From positions 1 through 54,978 of IMG/VR virus record IMGVR_UViG_3300012930_000006: a stretch of DNA of 54,978 nt. One strand, 5' to 3'. The stretch is from a virus. The number at the start of each line of letters is the position of its first letter. Within the stretch, counting starts at the first letter, position 1. The position numbers were made by a program, and so were the translations under genes. The notes beneath the pieces were generated by a model that worked only from the letters and a program-made list of their open reading frames with translations, made no database searches and was not told the origin of the DNA. Positions 1 to 6,337 of the stretch are shown in pieces.

Positions 1-123
1 GCGCCGCTTGGGAATTTCGGATGCGGCCGTGTTTCGCTGGCGCCGCCTAGGCCGCGTGCCGGCCGGCCGTGTGCTGGCCGTTGAACGGGCGACCGGCGTT
101 TCTCGCCATTGGCAGCGCCCGGA
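1..123. repeat. terminal direct repeat, left copy
   Basis: These 123 bases are identical to the last 123 bases of the window (54856-54978). The regulator reading frame continues in phase from the right end into position 2, which shows that the two ends belong together. An exact odd-length overlap is what a k-mer assembler leaves on a circular or circularly permuted genome, so this is more likely an assembly overlap than a true physical terminal repeat. Confidence 0.95.
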
Positions 124-160
124 CATCTATCCTGTGGAAAAGAGGGAAGCAGCAGAATGA
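2..160 (+). CDS. Cro/YdaS-like regulator, 3' part (continues from the right end of the window)
   Basis: This is the C-terminal part of a small DNA-binding protein whose start lies at 54782. The part here contains the recognition-helix region (LGISDAAVFRWRR), the wing-like segment GRVPAGRVLAVERATGVS and an ending RPDIYP, all typical of YdaS/Cro-type phage regulators of about 75 residues. Position 1 is the last base of a Gly codon started at 54854. The stop is TGA 158-160. It is the first gene of the rightward early operon and is followed 18 bp later by two tRNA genes. No CI partner was found. Confidence 0.88.
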   Translation, partial: RRLGISDAAVFRWRRLGRVPAGRVLAVERATGVSRHWQRPDIYPVEKREAAE

Positions 161-178
161 CCGTCATTCCCTTTCCTG

Positions 179-253
179 TGCGGCATGGAGCAGTGGCAGC
201 TCGCCGGGCCCATAACCCGGAGGTCGTCGGTTCGACTCCGACTGCCGCGACCA
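179..253 (+). tRNA. tRNA-fMet (initiator, anticodon CAT)
   Basis: A full cloverleaf can be drawn: 7-bp acceptor stem, D arm, anticodon stem CCGGG/CCCGG with loop CCCATAA (anticodon CAT), T arm GTCGG/CCGAC with loop TTCGACT, discriminator A and encoded CCA (251-253). Three initiator hallmarks are visible: three consecutive G:C pairs at 29-31/39-41, an A11:U24 pair in the D stem, and no Watson-Crick pair at 1-72 (here U1-G72 instead of the bacterial C1xA72). These traits mark it as an initiator rather than an elongator tRNA-Met. It lies 3 bp before the next tRNA gene. Confidence 0.93.
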
Positions 254-256
254 ATT

Positions 257-331
257 CAGGGCGTAGCTCAGTGGTAGAGCTCTGCGCTTGGGACGCAGAG
301 GTCGGGGGTTTGAGTCCCTCCGCCTTGACCA
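257..331 (+). tRNA. tRNA-Pro (anticodon TGG)
   Basis: Acceptor CAGGGCG pairs with CGCCTTG (one G-U), the D stem is GCTC/GAGC, and the anticodon stem CTGCG/CGCAG closes the loop CTTGGGA, giving anticodon UGG followed by G37, as usual for proline tRNAs. The T stem has one G-U pair, and the T loop reads TTTGAGT with U at position 56 instead of the near-universal C56, a mild oddity. CCA is encoded (329-331). UGG can read all proline codons by wobble. Confidence 0.9.
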
Positions 332-470
332 ATTACGCTGCGGTGCTCTATCCGCCGGTCGGTTTTATCATCTTCGCCGTCGCGTTCTGGTCGTTCGCCG
401 GCGCTTCACTCGCCATCATCCTGAAATAAGATTTTCCCGCCGTAAGGCGTTCCTCAACCCAGGAGGTATC

Positions 471-482
471 ATGACCAGCTAA
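471..482 (+). other. three-codon minigene (Met-Thr-Ser-stop)
   Basis: A perfect AGGAGG (461-466) stands four bases before ATG ACC AGC TAA. The match to an ideal ribosome-binding site in front of a three-codon frame is striking, because most real genes here have weaker sites. It may be chance, a leader-peptide-like element that loads ribosomes upstream of the hairpin at 546-581, or a minigene of the lambda bar type that causes peptidyl-tRNA drop-off. Function is inference only. Confidence 0.4.
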
Positions 483-545
483 CAAACACACGCCTCACTC
501 AAAATCCCTTGTACTGATGAAAATGAAGCATGAGATGATCGAAAG

Positions 546-581
546 CGTAATCCGGTGAGCGCAATAGCTCACTGGGTTACG
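546..581 (+). promoter_or_regulatory. 15-bp RNA hairpin in early leader
   Basis: CGTAATCCGGTGAGC (546-560) pairs along its whole length with GCTCACTGGGTTACG (567-581) around a 6-base loop GCAATA. Two of the 15 pairs are G-U, which suggests selection on RNA rather than on a DNA palindrome. No U-run follows, so it is not an ordinary terminator. It lies 38 bp before the first protein gene and could be an antitermination or processing element. Confidence 0.6.
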
Positions 582-618
582 CCGATCCAACCATAATTTC
601 TCAGAAAACGAGTAGGCC

Positions 619-861
619 ATGCATCTTCCGAAGCTCACGAAATGGCAACGCGGCCTGCTGGCTTATGCGAGTGCGATGGGCATCGACGGTGCGCATTTGG
701 AATTTGGTGGTCGACATCCTCACATCGTGGGCACCTATCGCGGCTCTCAGTTTCGTCGCGCTATCGCGAGTTCTCCGAGCGATGCTGCGCGTGCGCAGAT
801 CAAAGCGGAATGTGATCTTCGAAGGGAATGTCGACGCCTCGAATTCTGTGAGAAGCCCTGA
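619..861 (+). CDS. small hypothetical protein
   Basis: 80 residues, mixed basic and acidic, no membrane segment. The central stretch HPHIVGTYRGSQFRRAIASS followed by PSDAARAQ recalls small prophage proteins with an H-P-H/SSPSD signature, whose role I do not know. A weak site GAGTAG precedes the ATG. The stop overlaps the next ATG (TGATG), so the two are probably translated together. The opposite-strand frame here is a shadow. Confidence 0.75.
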   Translation: MHLPKLTKWQRGLLAYASAMGIDGAHLEFGGRHPHIVGTYRGSQFRRAIASSPSDAARAQIKAECDLRRECRRLEFCEKP

Positions 862-959
862 TGCCACTTTGGCTCTTCATGACGATCGCATTCGCGCTGG
901 CGCTGTGCATCTTGGTCATAGCGCTCGTCGCTGTGGTCTTCCGCCCGAGGCGCCCATGA
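861..959 (+). CDS. small single-pass membrane protein
   Basis: 32 residues beginning MPLWLFMTIAFALALCILVI, almost entirely one hydrophobic helix, then a basic end (RPRRP). It overlaps the stop of the upstream gene by one base and its own stop overlaps the next ATG by four bases (ATGA), which supports it as a real gene despite its size. Function unknown; it probably inserts in the inner membrane with the basic tail in the cytoplasm. Confidence 0.6.
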   Translation: MPLWLFMTIAFALALCILVIALVAVVFRPRRP

Positions 960-1132
960 CCGCAACCGTCGTCGTCATGCCGCTCGATCCCCATCCTCAT
1001 CCGTTGGATCCGGATTGGAAAGCTCAGGTTTCGGCGGAAAACCGCACGTTTCACATCGTCACCCGCATGGGCCATGCGCCGCCGCGCTCGCGGCCGGAAT
1101 TGGTTGTGGACAATGAGCACCCCAATCGCTGA
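956..1132 (+). CDS. small hypothetical protein
   Basis: 58 residues, rich in Pro and His near the start (DPHPHPLDPDWK). The start is chosen from the ATGA overlap with the preceding gene. Its 3' end overlaps the next gene by 20 bp. No recognisable domain. Confidence 0.6.
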   Translation: MTATVVVMPLDPHPHPLDPDWKAQVSAENRTFHIVTRMGHAPPRSRPELVVDNEHPNR

Positions 1133-1316
1133 ACAGCGCTCCTGCATCGTGCGAATCGCGCTCACGCCCGCGCGCCGACGATCGCTCGGCCGGATGGCGC
1201 GCGAGAACAGCCAGACGGCGGACGCGCTCGCATCGCAGCTTCTTTCCGAGGTGATCGACAAGGACGAGCCGGCGACTGAGAGCGTATCGCAGACCGCGAG
1301 CGAATCGCGTCCATGA
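1113..1316 (+). CDS. small hypothetical protein, possibly DNA-binding
   Basis: 67 residues. The segment IVRIALTPARRRSLGRMARE, then NSQTADALASQLLSEVI, could be a short strand followed by two helices, loosely like a ribbon-helix-helix fold, but the match is weak. The stop overlaps the next ATG by four bases. Confidence 0.6.
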   Translation: MSTPIAEQRSCIVRIALTPARRRSLGRMARENSQTADALASQLLSEVIDKDEPATESVSQTASESRP

Positions 1317-1396
1317 CCTCCCTTCTCCGCTACGACGCCGCGCGCGCCGCTCTGGCGGAGGCAAAGTCATTCGACAAAACATACGGAGATTCATAA
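1313..1396 (+). pseudogene. 27-residue remnant resembling the RYDAA region of the downstream methyltransferase
   Basis: The frame starts SLLRYDAARAALAEAKS and stops after FDKTYGDS. The protein encoded 380 bp downstream has the similar segment SLLARYDAACVALAAAVKAD at residues 59-78. This short frame therefore looks like the N-terminal stub of a related gene cut off by, or left beside, the GIY-YIG gene that begins two bases after its stop. It has an ATGA overlap with the previous gene and may still be translated. Confidence 0.5.
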
Positions 1397-1397
1397 A

Positions 1398-1775
1398 GTG
1401 GCCGTATACTTTATTCAGGATGTCGATAGCGGATATGTAAAGATTGGTCATGCCGCAGACCCGTCAGCGCGTTTTGTAGATTTGCAATGCGCCACACCTC
1501 ATTGTCTGCAGTTCATCAGAATTGTTGATGGCGGGCAAAAAGTTGAAACATGGTTTCATCGGAAGTTTGCCAAATACAGAATTCGTGGTGAGTGGTTTAA
1601 TTTTGCCGAAGACATGCTGACAATTGCGGCGCCGGATGAAATACCTAAAAGAAACGATGAGCCTATCATGCAATACAGGTCGCTCGGCGCGCGCTTGCGG
1701 GCGGCTAATGCGCTCGGGTTGCTTTCGGAGCAGATGAAGCGTGACTATGCTCCTCTGCTGAATAGCAACGCATGA
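1398..1775 (+). CDS. GIY-YIG nuclease domain protein (T5orf172/GIY-YIG-like)
   Basis: 125 residues. The N-terminal segment has the GIY-YIG layout: VYFIQ at 3-7, then YVKIG, an R (ARF) and, further on, ETWFHRKF and GEWF, as in small phage GIY-YIG nucleases. Such proteins cleave DNA and often behave as homing endonucleases. GTG start at 1398 with GGAG nine bases upstream. Base composition is clearly more AT-rich than the genes around it, a sign of recent arrival. Its stop overlaps the next gene by four bases. Catalytic activity is inferred from motif order only. Confidence 0.78.
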   Translation: MAVYFIQDVDSGYVKIGHAADPSARFVDLQCATPHCLQFIRIVDGGQKVETWFHRKFAKYRIRGEWFNFAEDMLTIAAPDEIPKRNDEPIMQYRSLGARLRAANALGLLSEQMKRDYAPLLNSNA

Positions 1776-3112
1776 CTGCACATCCTGCCAAACTCGACGA
1801 AACCCGACTGCTGATCCAGCAGGGTCATGGCGACCGTTTCATCGCCGGCCATTTCAAGATCACGCGCCACGCCGCGCGCAGCCTGATCAACGAGGCAAAG
1901 CTCGCGAATGCCGGCGCCATCGCGATCATTCCCGTTGGCCCGACCTCGCTGCTCGCCCGCTACGATGCCGCTTGTGTGGCGCTCGCCGCCGCCGTCAAGG
2001 CCGACGAGGTGATGACGATCCGCCTCGAAGCCAAGGCGATCGAAGCCGTGGCGCGCGTTGCCAAAAACTTCGATCTCGAAATCGACGCCATCAAGCTTCG
2101 TACCAAAGCTGAAACCCGCTTGGGCGCGATGCTCGAAGAAGGCGAACGTACCGGCATCGTCGCCGCGCGCGGGCGCCCCCGCAAGGTGGAAAAAGATTCC
2201 GCCTCGGAATGTTTTTCACCCGCCACCCTCAAAGAAATCGGCGTCGATCCTAAGCTCTCGGCTCATGCCCGTCGGCTCAACGGCATCGGCGCGCGCGCCG
2301 TCGACATCATGCTCACGCGATTCGGCGAGGAAAGCCGCACCCGCCGCCGTCCCGCGCTCGACGTCATCCACGACGCTACGGCCCAGCGCAGCGCAGAAAG
2401 CCGTCGCAACCTTGCCCGCGAGCTTTCGGACTGTGCCGCGCTGCATCCGACGGGCCGAAAATTCCCGATCCTCTATGCCGATCCGGCTTGGCGCCGAAAA
2501 GCCGGCATCGGCAATCGAGCCTATGAAAACACCTACACGACGATGGATTGGAACGCGATCATTGCAATGCCGGTCGCACAACGCCTCCTTCCCGACGCAT
2601 GGGGCTTTATCTGGGTTCCGCGCGCCCACATGCTCGCGCTGCACGCAGTCGAGATCGACACACCGCTTGGCCGCACGACCGTCAAGCTGCCGCTGATCTG
2701 GGCCGTCGCGCAAGCCTGGGGCTTTGACGCCTATTCGACGTGCTTCGTATGGACAAAGACGGACGAAGATCGCCCCGAAGATCACGGCACCGGTCTCCTC
2801 GTATGGGATCAAGACGAGATTTTGTGCATGTTTAAGCGTGGTCGCGGCTTGCCAAAGCCTGATACGGCCGAGAAAGCCGGATCGAATCACCGTGAACGCT
2901 CGGCTGGGCACTCGGCAAAGCCCATATATTACCGCAACATGATTAACGCCATGACCGGAGGATTGCCTGTGCTTGAACTATTTGCGCGAGAGGATGAGTC
3001 ACACCAATTGCCTCCTAACTTTTTTACTTGGGGTAATCAGTCTCGAAATAGTGCAGAGATCATCGACGCTCAAACCGGCGAAATACTCGAAAAATCCACT
3101 GAGGCCGCATGA
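1772..3112 (+). CDS. MT-A70 family DNA adenine N6-methyltransferase with N-terminal helical domain
   Basis: 446 residues. Residues 1-45 could form a helix-turn-helix (GHFKITRHAARSLINEAK); 60-125 is the RYDAA helical segment seen in phage MT-A70 proteins; 225-425 is the methyltransferase. Motif IV reads LYADPAW at 234-240, so the usual DPPW is DPAW. The late segment GHSAKPIYYRN ending LELFARE matches the family's C-terminal S-adenosylmethionine-pocket region. It probably methylates adenine in phage DNA and could protect against restriction. ATGA overlaps at both ends place it in an early operon. Effect of the P-to-A change on activity is unknown. Confidence 0.88.
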   Translation: MTAHPAKLDETRLLIQQGHGDRFIAGHFKITRHAARSLINEAKLANAGAIAIIPVGPTSLLARYDAACVALAAAVKADEVMTIRLEAKAIEAVARVAKNFDLEIDAIKLRTKAETRLGAMLEEGERTGIVAARGRPRKVEKDSASECFSPATLKEIGVDPKLSAHARRLNGIGARAVDIMLTRFGEESRTRRRPALDVIHDATAQRSAESRRNLARELSDCAALHPTGRKFPILYADPAWRRKAGIGNRAYENTYTTMDWNAIIAMPVAQRLLPDAWGFIWVPRAHMLALHAVEIDTPLGRTTVKLPLIWAVAQAWGFDAYSTCFVWTKTDEDRPEDHGTGLLVWDQDEILCMFKRGRGLPKPDTAEKAGSNHRERSAGHSAKPIYYRNMINAMTGGLPVLELFAREDESHQLPPNFFTWGNQSRNSAEIIDAQTGEILEKSTEAA

Positions 3113-3591
3113 AAGCACCAGCCCGCATCGTCACATGGCTCGCAGCTCGCATGCTCCGCTTGGAACGCGAGCGCCGTCCAGACTTCGTCATCGGAAAGCC
3201 CGGCAGCGATTACTTGCGACGCTGGTTTGTCATTCCCCGTAATAAGGTTTTCAACGTCTACCTGCATAGGTTTATCCGCTCGGACGACGATCGCGCCTTG
3301 CACGATCATCCGTGGCTGAATTGCTCGCTCCTTCTCGACGGCGAGTACACCGAGCACACCATCCCGCAGGGCGGCATCCACCAAAGAAAACGCTATGTGG
3401 CCGGCGACCTCAAGTTCCGCGGTCCGCGCTATGCGCACCGTGTTGAGCTGACCGCCGGCCCATGTCTCTCGCTATTCATCACCGGCCCGCGCGTGCGCGA
3501 CTGGGGCTTTCATTGCCCGGCCGGCTGGCGCCGATGGCAGGATTTCACGGCGCCGCACAACAGCGGCGAGATCGGGCCGGGGTGCGATTAG
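3109..3591 (+). CDS. cupin-fold protein
   Basis: 160 residues. The pattern LHDHPW near residue 68, a Gly-rich turn, then YAHRVEL near 118 gives the His placement of a one-domain cupin (RmlC-like) that could hold a metal ion. The ending RDWGFHCPAGWRRWQDF is strongly aromatic and typical of a small phage-associated cupin family of unknown substrate. The start overlaps the methyltransferase stop (ATGA). It might modify a nucleotide or sugar, but nothing here proves that. Confidence 0.7.
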   Translation: MKAPARIVTWLAARMLRLERERRPDFVIGKPGSDYLRRWFVIPRNKVFNVYLHRFIRSDDDRALHDHPWLNCSLLLDGEYTEHTIPQGGIHQRKRYVAGDLKFRGPRYAHRVELTAGPCLSLFITGPRVRDWGFHCPAGWRRWQDFTAPHNSGEIGPGCD

Positions 3592-3594
3592 CTC

Positions 3595-4005
3595 ATGACA
3601 AGTTGGCGCGAAATAGATCGCATCCGCAAGGACGCGACGGCTTTCCGCGAGATAGCCGCTCGACTTCTCGCAACAGAGAGCAGCGACCTTACTGAATGGG
3701 AAGAGGCATTCCTCGAAAATTTCAAGCGCGATACTGACAAGCGAGAATTTTCGACACGTCAAGCCGAGAAACTCTTGCAGATTCGGGACGACGCCGAGAT
3801 AGTCCGGGATTGGCGCGGGTTCAGCGTGGCCACGCTGCTTCGCAAGGCGTGGGAAATGCGATCGGACCTATCCGAGGCCGACGAGGAATGGCTTTCGACG
3901 CTTCGAACACAATGGTCCGACAGCGTCAAGCGACGTGCTCTGTGGCGTCTCGTGCGTATCGGAAAAGAACTAGACCTGATTGAGAGGGGAGACGAGACAC
4001 CGTGA
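3595..4005 (+). CDS. hypothetical helical protein
   Basis: 136 residues, highly charged and predicted all-helical. Two similar blocks are visible: LLATESSDLTEWEEAFLENF (about 23-42) and RSDLSEADEEWLSTLR (about 90-105), each an L-(T/S)-E-x-E-E-W/F unit, suggesting an internal duplication. It ends with a four-base overlap (GTGA) with the replication protein gene and may be a replication accessory protein. No family recognised. Confidence 0.7.
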   Translation: MTSWREIDRIRKDATAFREIAARLLATESSDLTEWEEAFLENFKRDTDKREFSTRQAEKLLQIRDDAEIVRDWRGFSVATLLRKAWEMRSDLSEADEEWLSTLRTQWSDSVKRRALWRLVRIGKELDLIERGDETP

Positions 4006-4784
4006 GCATTCAAGCCGTCGGGTGGGTTCTTGATCAGCGAGACCTACCACCCAAACCCAAGATGGTGCTGATCGCCATAGCCAACCATGCCGATCATACC
4101 GATGGTCACTGTTTTCCTCGACTGACCACACTGGCGCGTGAGGCATCAATCAAGGAACGGAGCCTATACCGCTATATCGGGGCGCTCATACGCAACGGCT
4201 ATCTCCGCAAGCAAGAGCGTCGCGGAGACGACGGTCGACGGCGCGCGACGGACTATTGGATTCTGTTCGAGCGCATTTCCGCGCCGTGGGATTGGGGCGC
4301 GATTGTGCCAGATGAAGATGATACCGACCCACAAGATGTGGTGTCTCCACCTGCCAAATTGGCAGGTGGTCTCGACCCCCCGACCGATCGGTCCACCTGC
4401 CATTATTTGGCAGGTGGACCACCTGACATAGTTGGCAGGTCATTAGATGAACCATCAGAGTCTAATCCATCACAGGAAGAGGAGTCCGAAGACGAACGTT
4501 TCGCCCAACCGCCAAGGACTTACACGCCACCACCCATAGAGCCTATGGGTGCGGTCATCGATCAGAAGGCGAAGCAGATTTTCGTGATCGAGGGAACTCG
4601 AGCATGGAAGGCGTGGCTGGTTTTCAAAAAACGAGAGAAGGGGCGTTCGTGGAACTTGGTCACGAGCGCGAAGATTGGGAAGGTATACAAACGCGGCTGG
4701 TATTTTCCGAGCCTGTTCCCTCCCGGCCAGCAACCCCAAGAAGGGCTGACCGACGAAGATGTCAACGCATTCGCCAATGGCTAA
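4002..4784 (+). CDS. replication initiator-like protein (winged helix, origin inside gene)
   Basis: 260 residues. Residues about 15-75 form a winged helix of the phage replication/DnaD-associated type (PKPKMVLIAIANHAD, then LTTLAREASIKERSLYRYIG). A long polar linker, about 95-175, follows, then a C-terminal domain about 178-260. The linker DNA carries three palindromes (4347-4440). This mirrors lambda O, where origin repeats lie in the O gene and bind O. The protein would open the origin and recruit the host helicase; no phage helicase, primase or polymerase is present. GTG start at 4002 with GTGA overlap. Confidence 0.78.
   Translation: MSIQAVGWVLDQRDLPPKPKMVLIAIANHADHTDGHCFPRLTTLAREASIKERSLYRYIGALIRNGYLRKQERRGDDGRRRATDYWILFERISAPWDWGAIVPDEDDTDPQDVVSPPAKLAGGLDPPTDRSTCHYLAGGPPDIVGRSLDEPSESNPSQEEESEDERFAQPPRTYTPPPIEPMGAVIDQKAKQIFVIEGTRAWKAWLVFKKREKGRSWNLVTSAKIGKVYKRGWYFPSLFPPGQQPQEGLTDEDVNAFANG
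4347..4440. promoter_or_regulatory. three iterated palindromes, likely replication origin
   Basis: Dyad 1 (4347-4369): 11-bp arms CCACCTGCCAA/TTGGCAGGTGG around one base. Dyad 2 (4390-4402 and 4408-4420): 13-bp perfect arms around TTATT. Dyad 3 (4421-4440): ACCTGACA/TTGGCAGGT with one mismatch. All share the half-site ACCTGCCA. They lie in the disordered-linker part of the replication gene, where coding constraint is weak, and a more AT-rich stretch follows from 4441. Repeated dyads in an initiator gene are the classic look of an origin; alternatively they could be an operator cluster. Confidence 0.65.
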
Positions 4785-4800
4785 TCCCCAGGAGCCCGCA

Positions 4801-5405
4801 TGACCCATCCCGGAAACATGGCCGATGTCTACGCCGCCTCCACGGCCGATTCGATGCGCCGCCGCGAACTCATCGGCCCGCTCGACGCTGACCTCGCCGC
4901 GCCCGCCGGCGCATGGCACGTCGCCGTGACCGAGCCCGCGCGCGAGCGCACCGCGGCCGCGCATCTCGTCGGCCATCGGTTCGGGATCTACCTGCCTGAG
5001 GCGGTCGAGACCACGATCAGCCGAGGCCGGAAAATCACCGCCGCGCGGCCGCTGCTGCCCGGCTATCTGTTCGTGTTCACCTGGGGCATCGCGCAGCACT
5101 GGCGCCGCATCTGGGCGACGCCAGGCATCGTCGGCATCCTCGTGAACGACGGCCGACCAGTCGTGGTTCCGGATGCCGCGATCGACGAGGTGCGCGCCGA
5201 GGAGAATCGCCAACGCCCGCTGGTGATCGACGATTGGGGCTGGCGCCGCCGCGGCCGCCGCCGGCAGTGCCGCAAGGAAAATCACCAGCTCGACGCCCAC
5301 GAAATTGTGGCTGTCCACGCCTATTCGGCATGGCGGGAGCTTTTCGTGCTTGACGAACCCAATCGGAATCAGCAATTCTTGCGGGCGATGGGACTCGCCT
5401 CGTAG
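4801..5405 (+). CDS. NusG-like transcription elongation/antitermination factor
   Basis: 201 residues. A NusG N-terminal domain is clear: AWHVAVTEPARERTAA, the central YLPE and RGRKI segments, LLPGYLFVF and PGIVGILVNDGRP. A basic stretch WRRRGRRR follows and the C-terminal part could be a degenerate KOW-type domain ending RNQQFLRAMGLAS. Such proteins ride on RNA polymerase and change its response to terminators. AGGAG (4790-4794) precedes the ATG. It is the last early gene, followed by two terminators and then the late genes, exactly where lambda has Q. I infer that it switches on late transcription. Confidence 0.85.
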
Positions 5406-5520
5406 CCGCCTGCAAGGGTGGGGCTCGGCGGTGTCGGCTAGAGCCCGCAGAACGGTTCATAAACCGGTGGGCGCGCTGGCAGCGCATACAGCAACGGATC
5501 AGTATCGCGTGAACGCTGCA

Positions 5521-5560
5521 GAGCCTCGGTGCCCCCTCACCGAGGCTCTTGCCTATTTAT
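5521..5560 (+). terminator. intrinsic terminator after early operon
   Basis: GAGCCTCGGTG (5521-5531) pairs perfectly with CACCGAGGCTC (5538-5548) around CCCCCT, followed by TTGCCTATTT. It lies about 115 bp after the NusG-like gene. Confidence 0.8.
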
Positions 5561-5627
5561 AGGAGGGCGATTCCAGGATCTCGGATCGACCTCTTGCTTT
5601 CTTGGCTACAATCCCCTCTTGATGACT

Positions 5628-5657
5628 GGGCGGCGGATCACACCCGCCGCCCCTTTT
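5628..5657 (+). terminator. second tandem intrinsic terminator
   Basis: GGGCGGCGG (5628-5636) pairs with CCGCCGCCC (5644-5652) around a 7-base loop, then CTTTT. With the terminator about 100 bp upstream it makes a double barrier between early and late genes, which an antiterminator would have to override. The stretch 5406-5692 otherwise contains no gene. Confidence 0.85.
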
Positions 5658-5692
5658 CCTCGCAATGGAAATGTGGTAGTTTGCGAGCACTA

Positions 5693-5746
5693 TGGAACTT
5701 GACGAAATCGAGTCGGATATGATTCCGAATGATTCCCATGCCTGAG
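5693..5746 (+). CDS. possible 17-residue leader peptide before terS
   Basis: The frame MELDEIESDMIPNDSHA is acidic and ends 18 bases inside the proposed small-terminase start region. Translation of it could couple to, or compete with, that gene. There is no strong ribosome-binding site, so this is tentative. Confidence 0.25.
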
Positions 5747-6337
5747 GTGGAACGCACCGCTTGCGGACGCATCCCAAATTCGCCGTTGCGAAATCCGCGG
5801 CATGAGTTGGCGGCGCACGCCTACGTGCAGGGCAAGACCGGCCGGGAAGCCGGGTTGGCGGCCGGCTACAAGGACGGGCCCGGCCTCAAGGGCAACATGG
5901 CTCGACTGCGCCAGACGGCGGAAATGTGCGAGCGAATCGGCGAGGTCGCGCAGCGGTCAGCCGGACTTGCCGAGATCCATGACGGATGGCTACTCGCCGA
6001 CGTCGCGATGTTCGCGCGCGCTTCGATCGCGCCGTTCTGCAAGCGCGATGCGGAAGGAAAAATCGAGCTTCAAAACGGCCTGCCGGTCCTCGACTTCGCG
6101 CATGCGACCGAGGAAAACTACCGGCTGATCGAGGAGCTTAGCCATACCAAGTTCGGTCCCAAGCTCAAGGTGCATAAACCGATCGAGGCGCTCGACAAGC
6201 TCATGCGCCATCGCGGCCTGATGCGAGACAAGGTGGCCCTGACAGATCCGAGCGGCGAGAGGCCGGCGCACTACGTGATTTCGGATCGGCCTTTGTCTGA
6301 CGAGGAATGGGAGCGGGATCGAACAGGTGCGGCGTGA
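5729..6337 (+). CDS. terS: terminase small subunit
   Basis: 202 residues. The opening region (PRHELAAHAYVQGKTGREAG, then LAAGYKDG) is a helix-turn-helix of the small-terminase type that selects phage DNA for packaging; the middle helices (VAQRSAGLAEIHDGWLLADV) would support ring assembly. It directly precedes the large subunit and overlaps it. The start may be ATG 5729 or ATG 5738; neither has a strong Shine-Dalgarno. It is the first gene of the late region after the tandem terminators. Confidence 0.82.
   Translation: MIPMPEVERTACGRIPNSPLRNPRHELAAHAYVQGKTGREAGLAAGYKDGPGLKGNMARLRQTAEMCERIGEVAQRSAGLAEIHDGWLLADVAMFARASIAPFCKRDAEGKIELQNGLPVLDFAHATEENYRLIEELSHTKFGPKLKVHKPIEALDKLMRHRGLMRDKVALTDPSGERPAHYVISDRPLSDEEWERDRTGAA

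Larger units (their letters stand above)
332..618 (+). other. leader region between tRNAs and first protein gene
   Basis: About 290 bp without a convincing normal gene. It holds a possible 28-residue hydrophobic peptide frame (GTG 343 to TAA 427-429, no Shine-Dalgarno, weak), a small hairpin CGCC-GTAA-GGCG at 438-449 with a GNRA-type loop, a three-codon minigene at 471-482 and a long hairpin at 546-581. The density of RNA-level signals fits an early-operon leader. Confidence 0.5.

Noticed and set aside
1-123. True physical direct terminal repeats of a linear virion genome
   Set aside because: The repeat is exactly shared, short, odd in length and falls inside a reading frame that is continuous across the join, which fits an assembly overlap of a circular map better.
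109-482. Protein-coding frames across the tRNA genes
   Set aside because: They run through two convincing tRNA cloverleafs and have no ribosome-binding site of their own.
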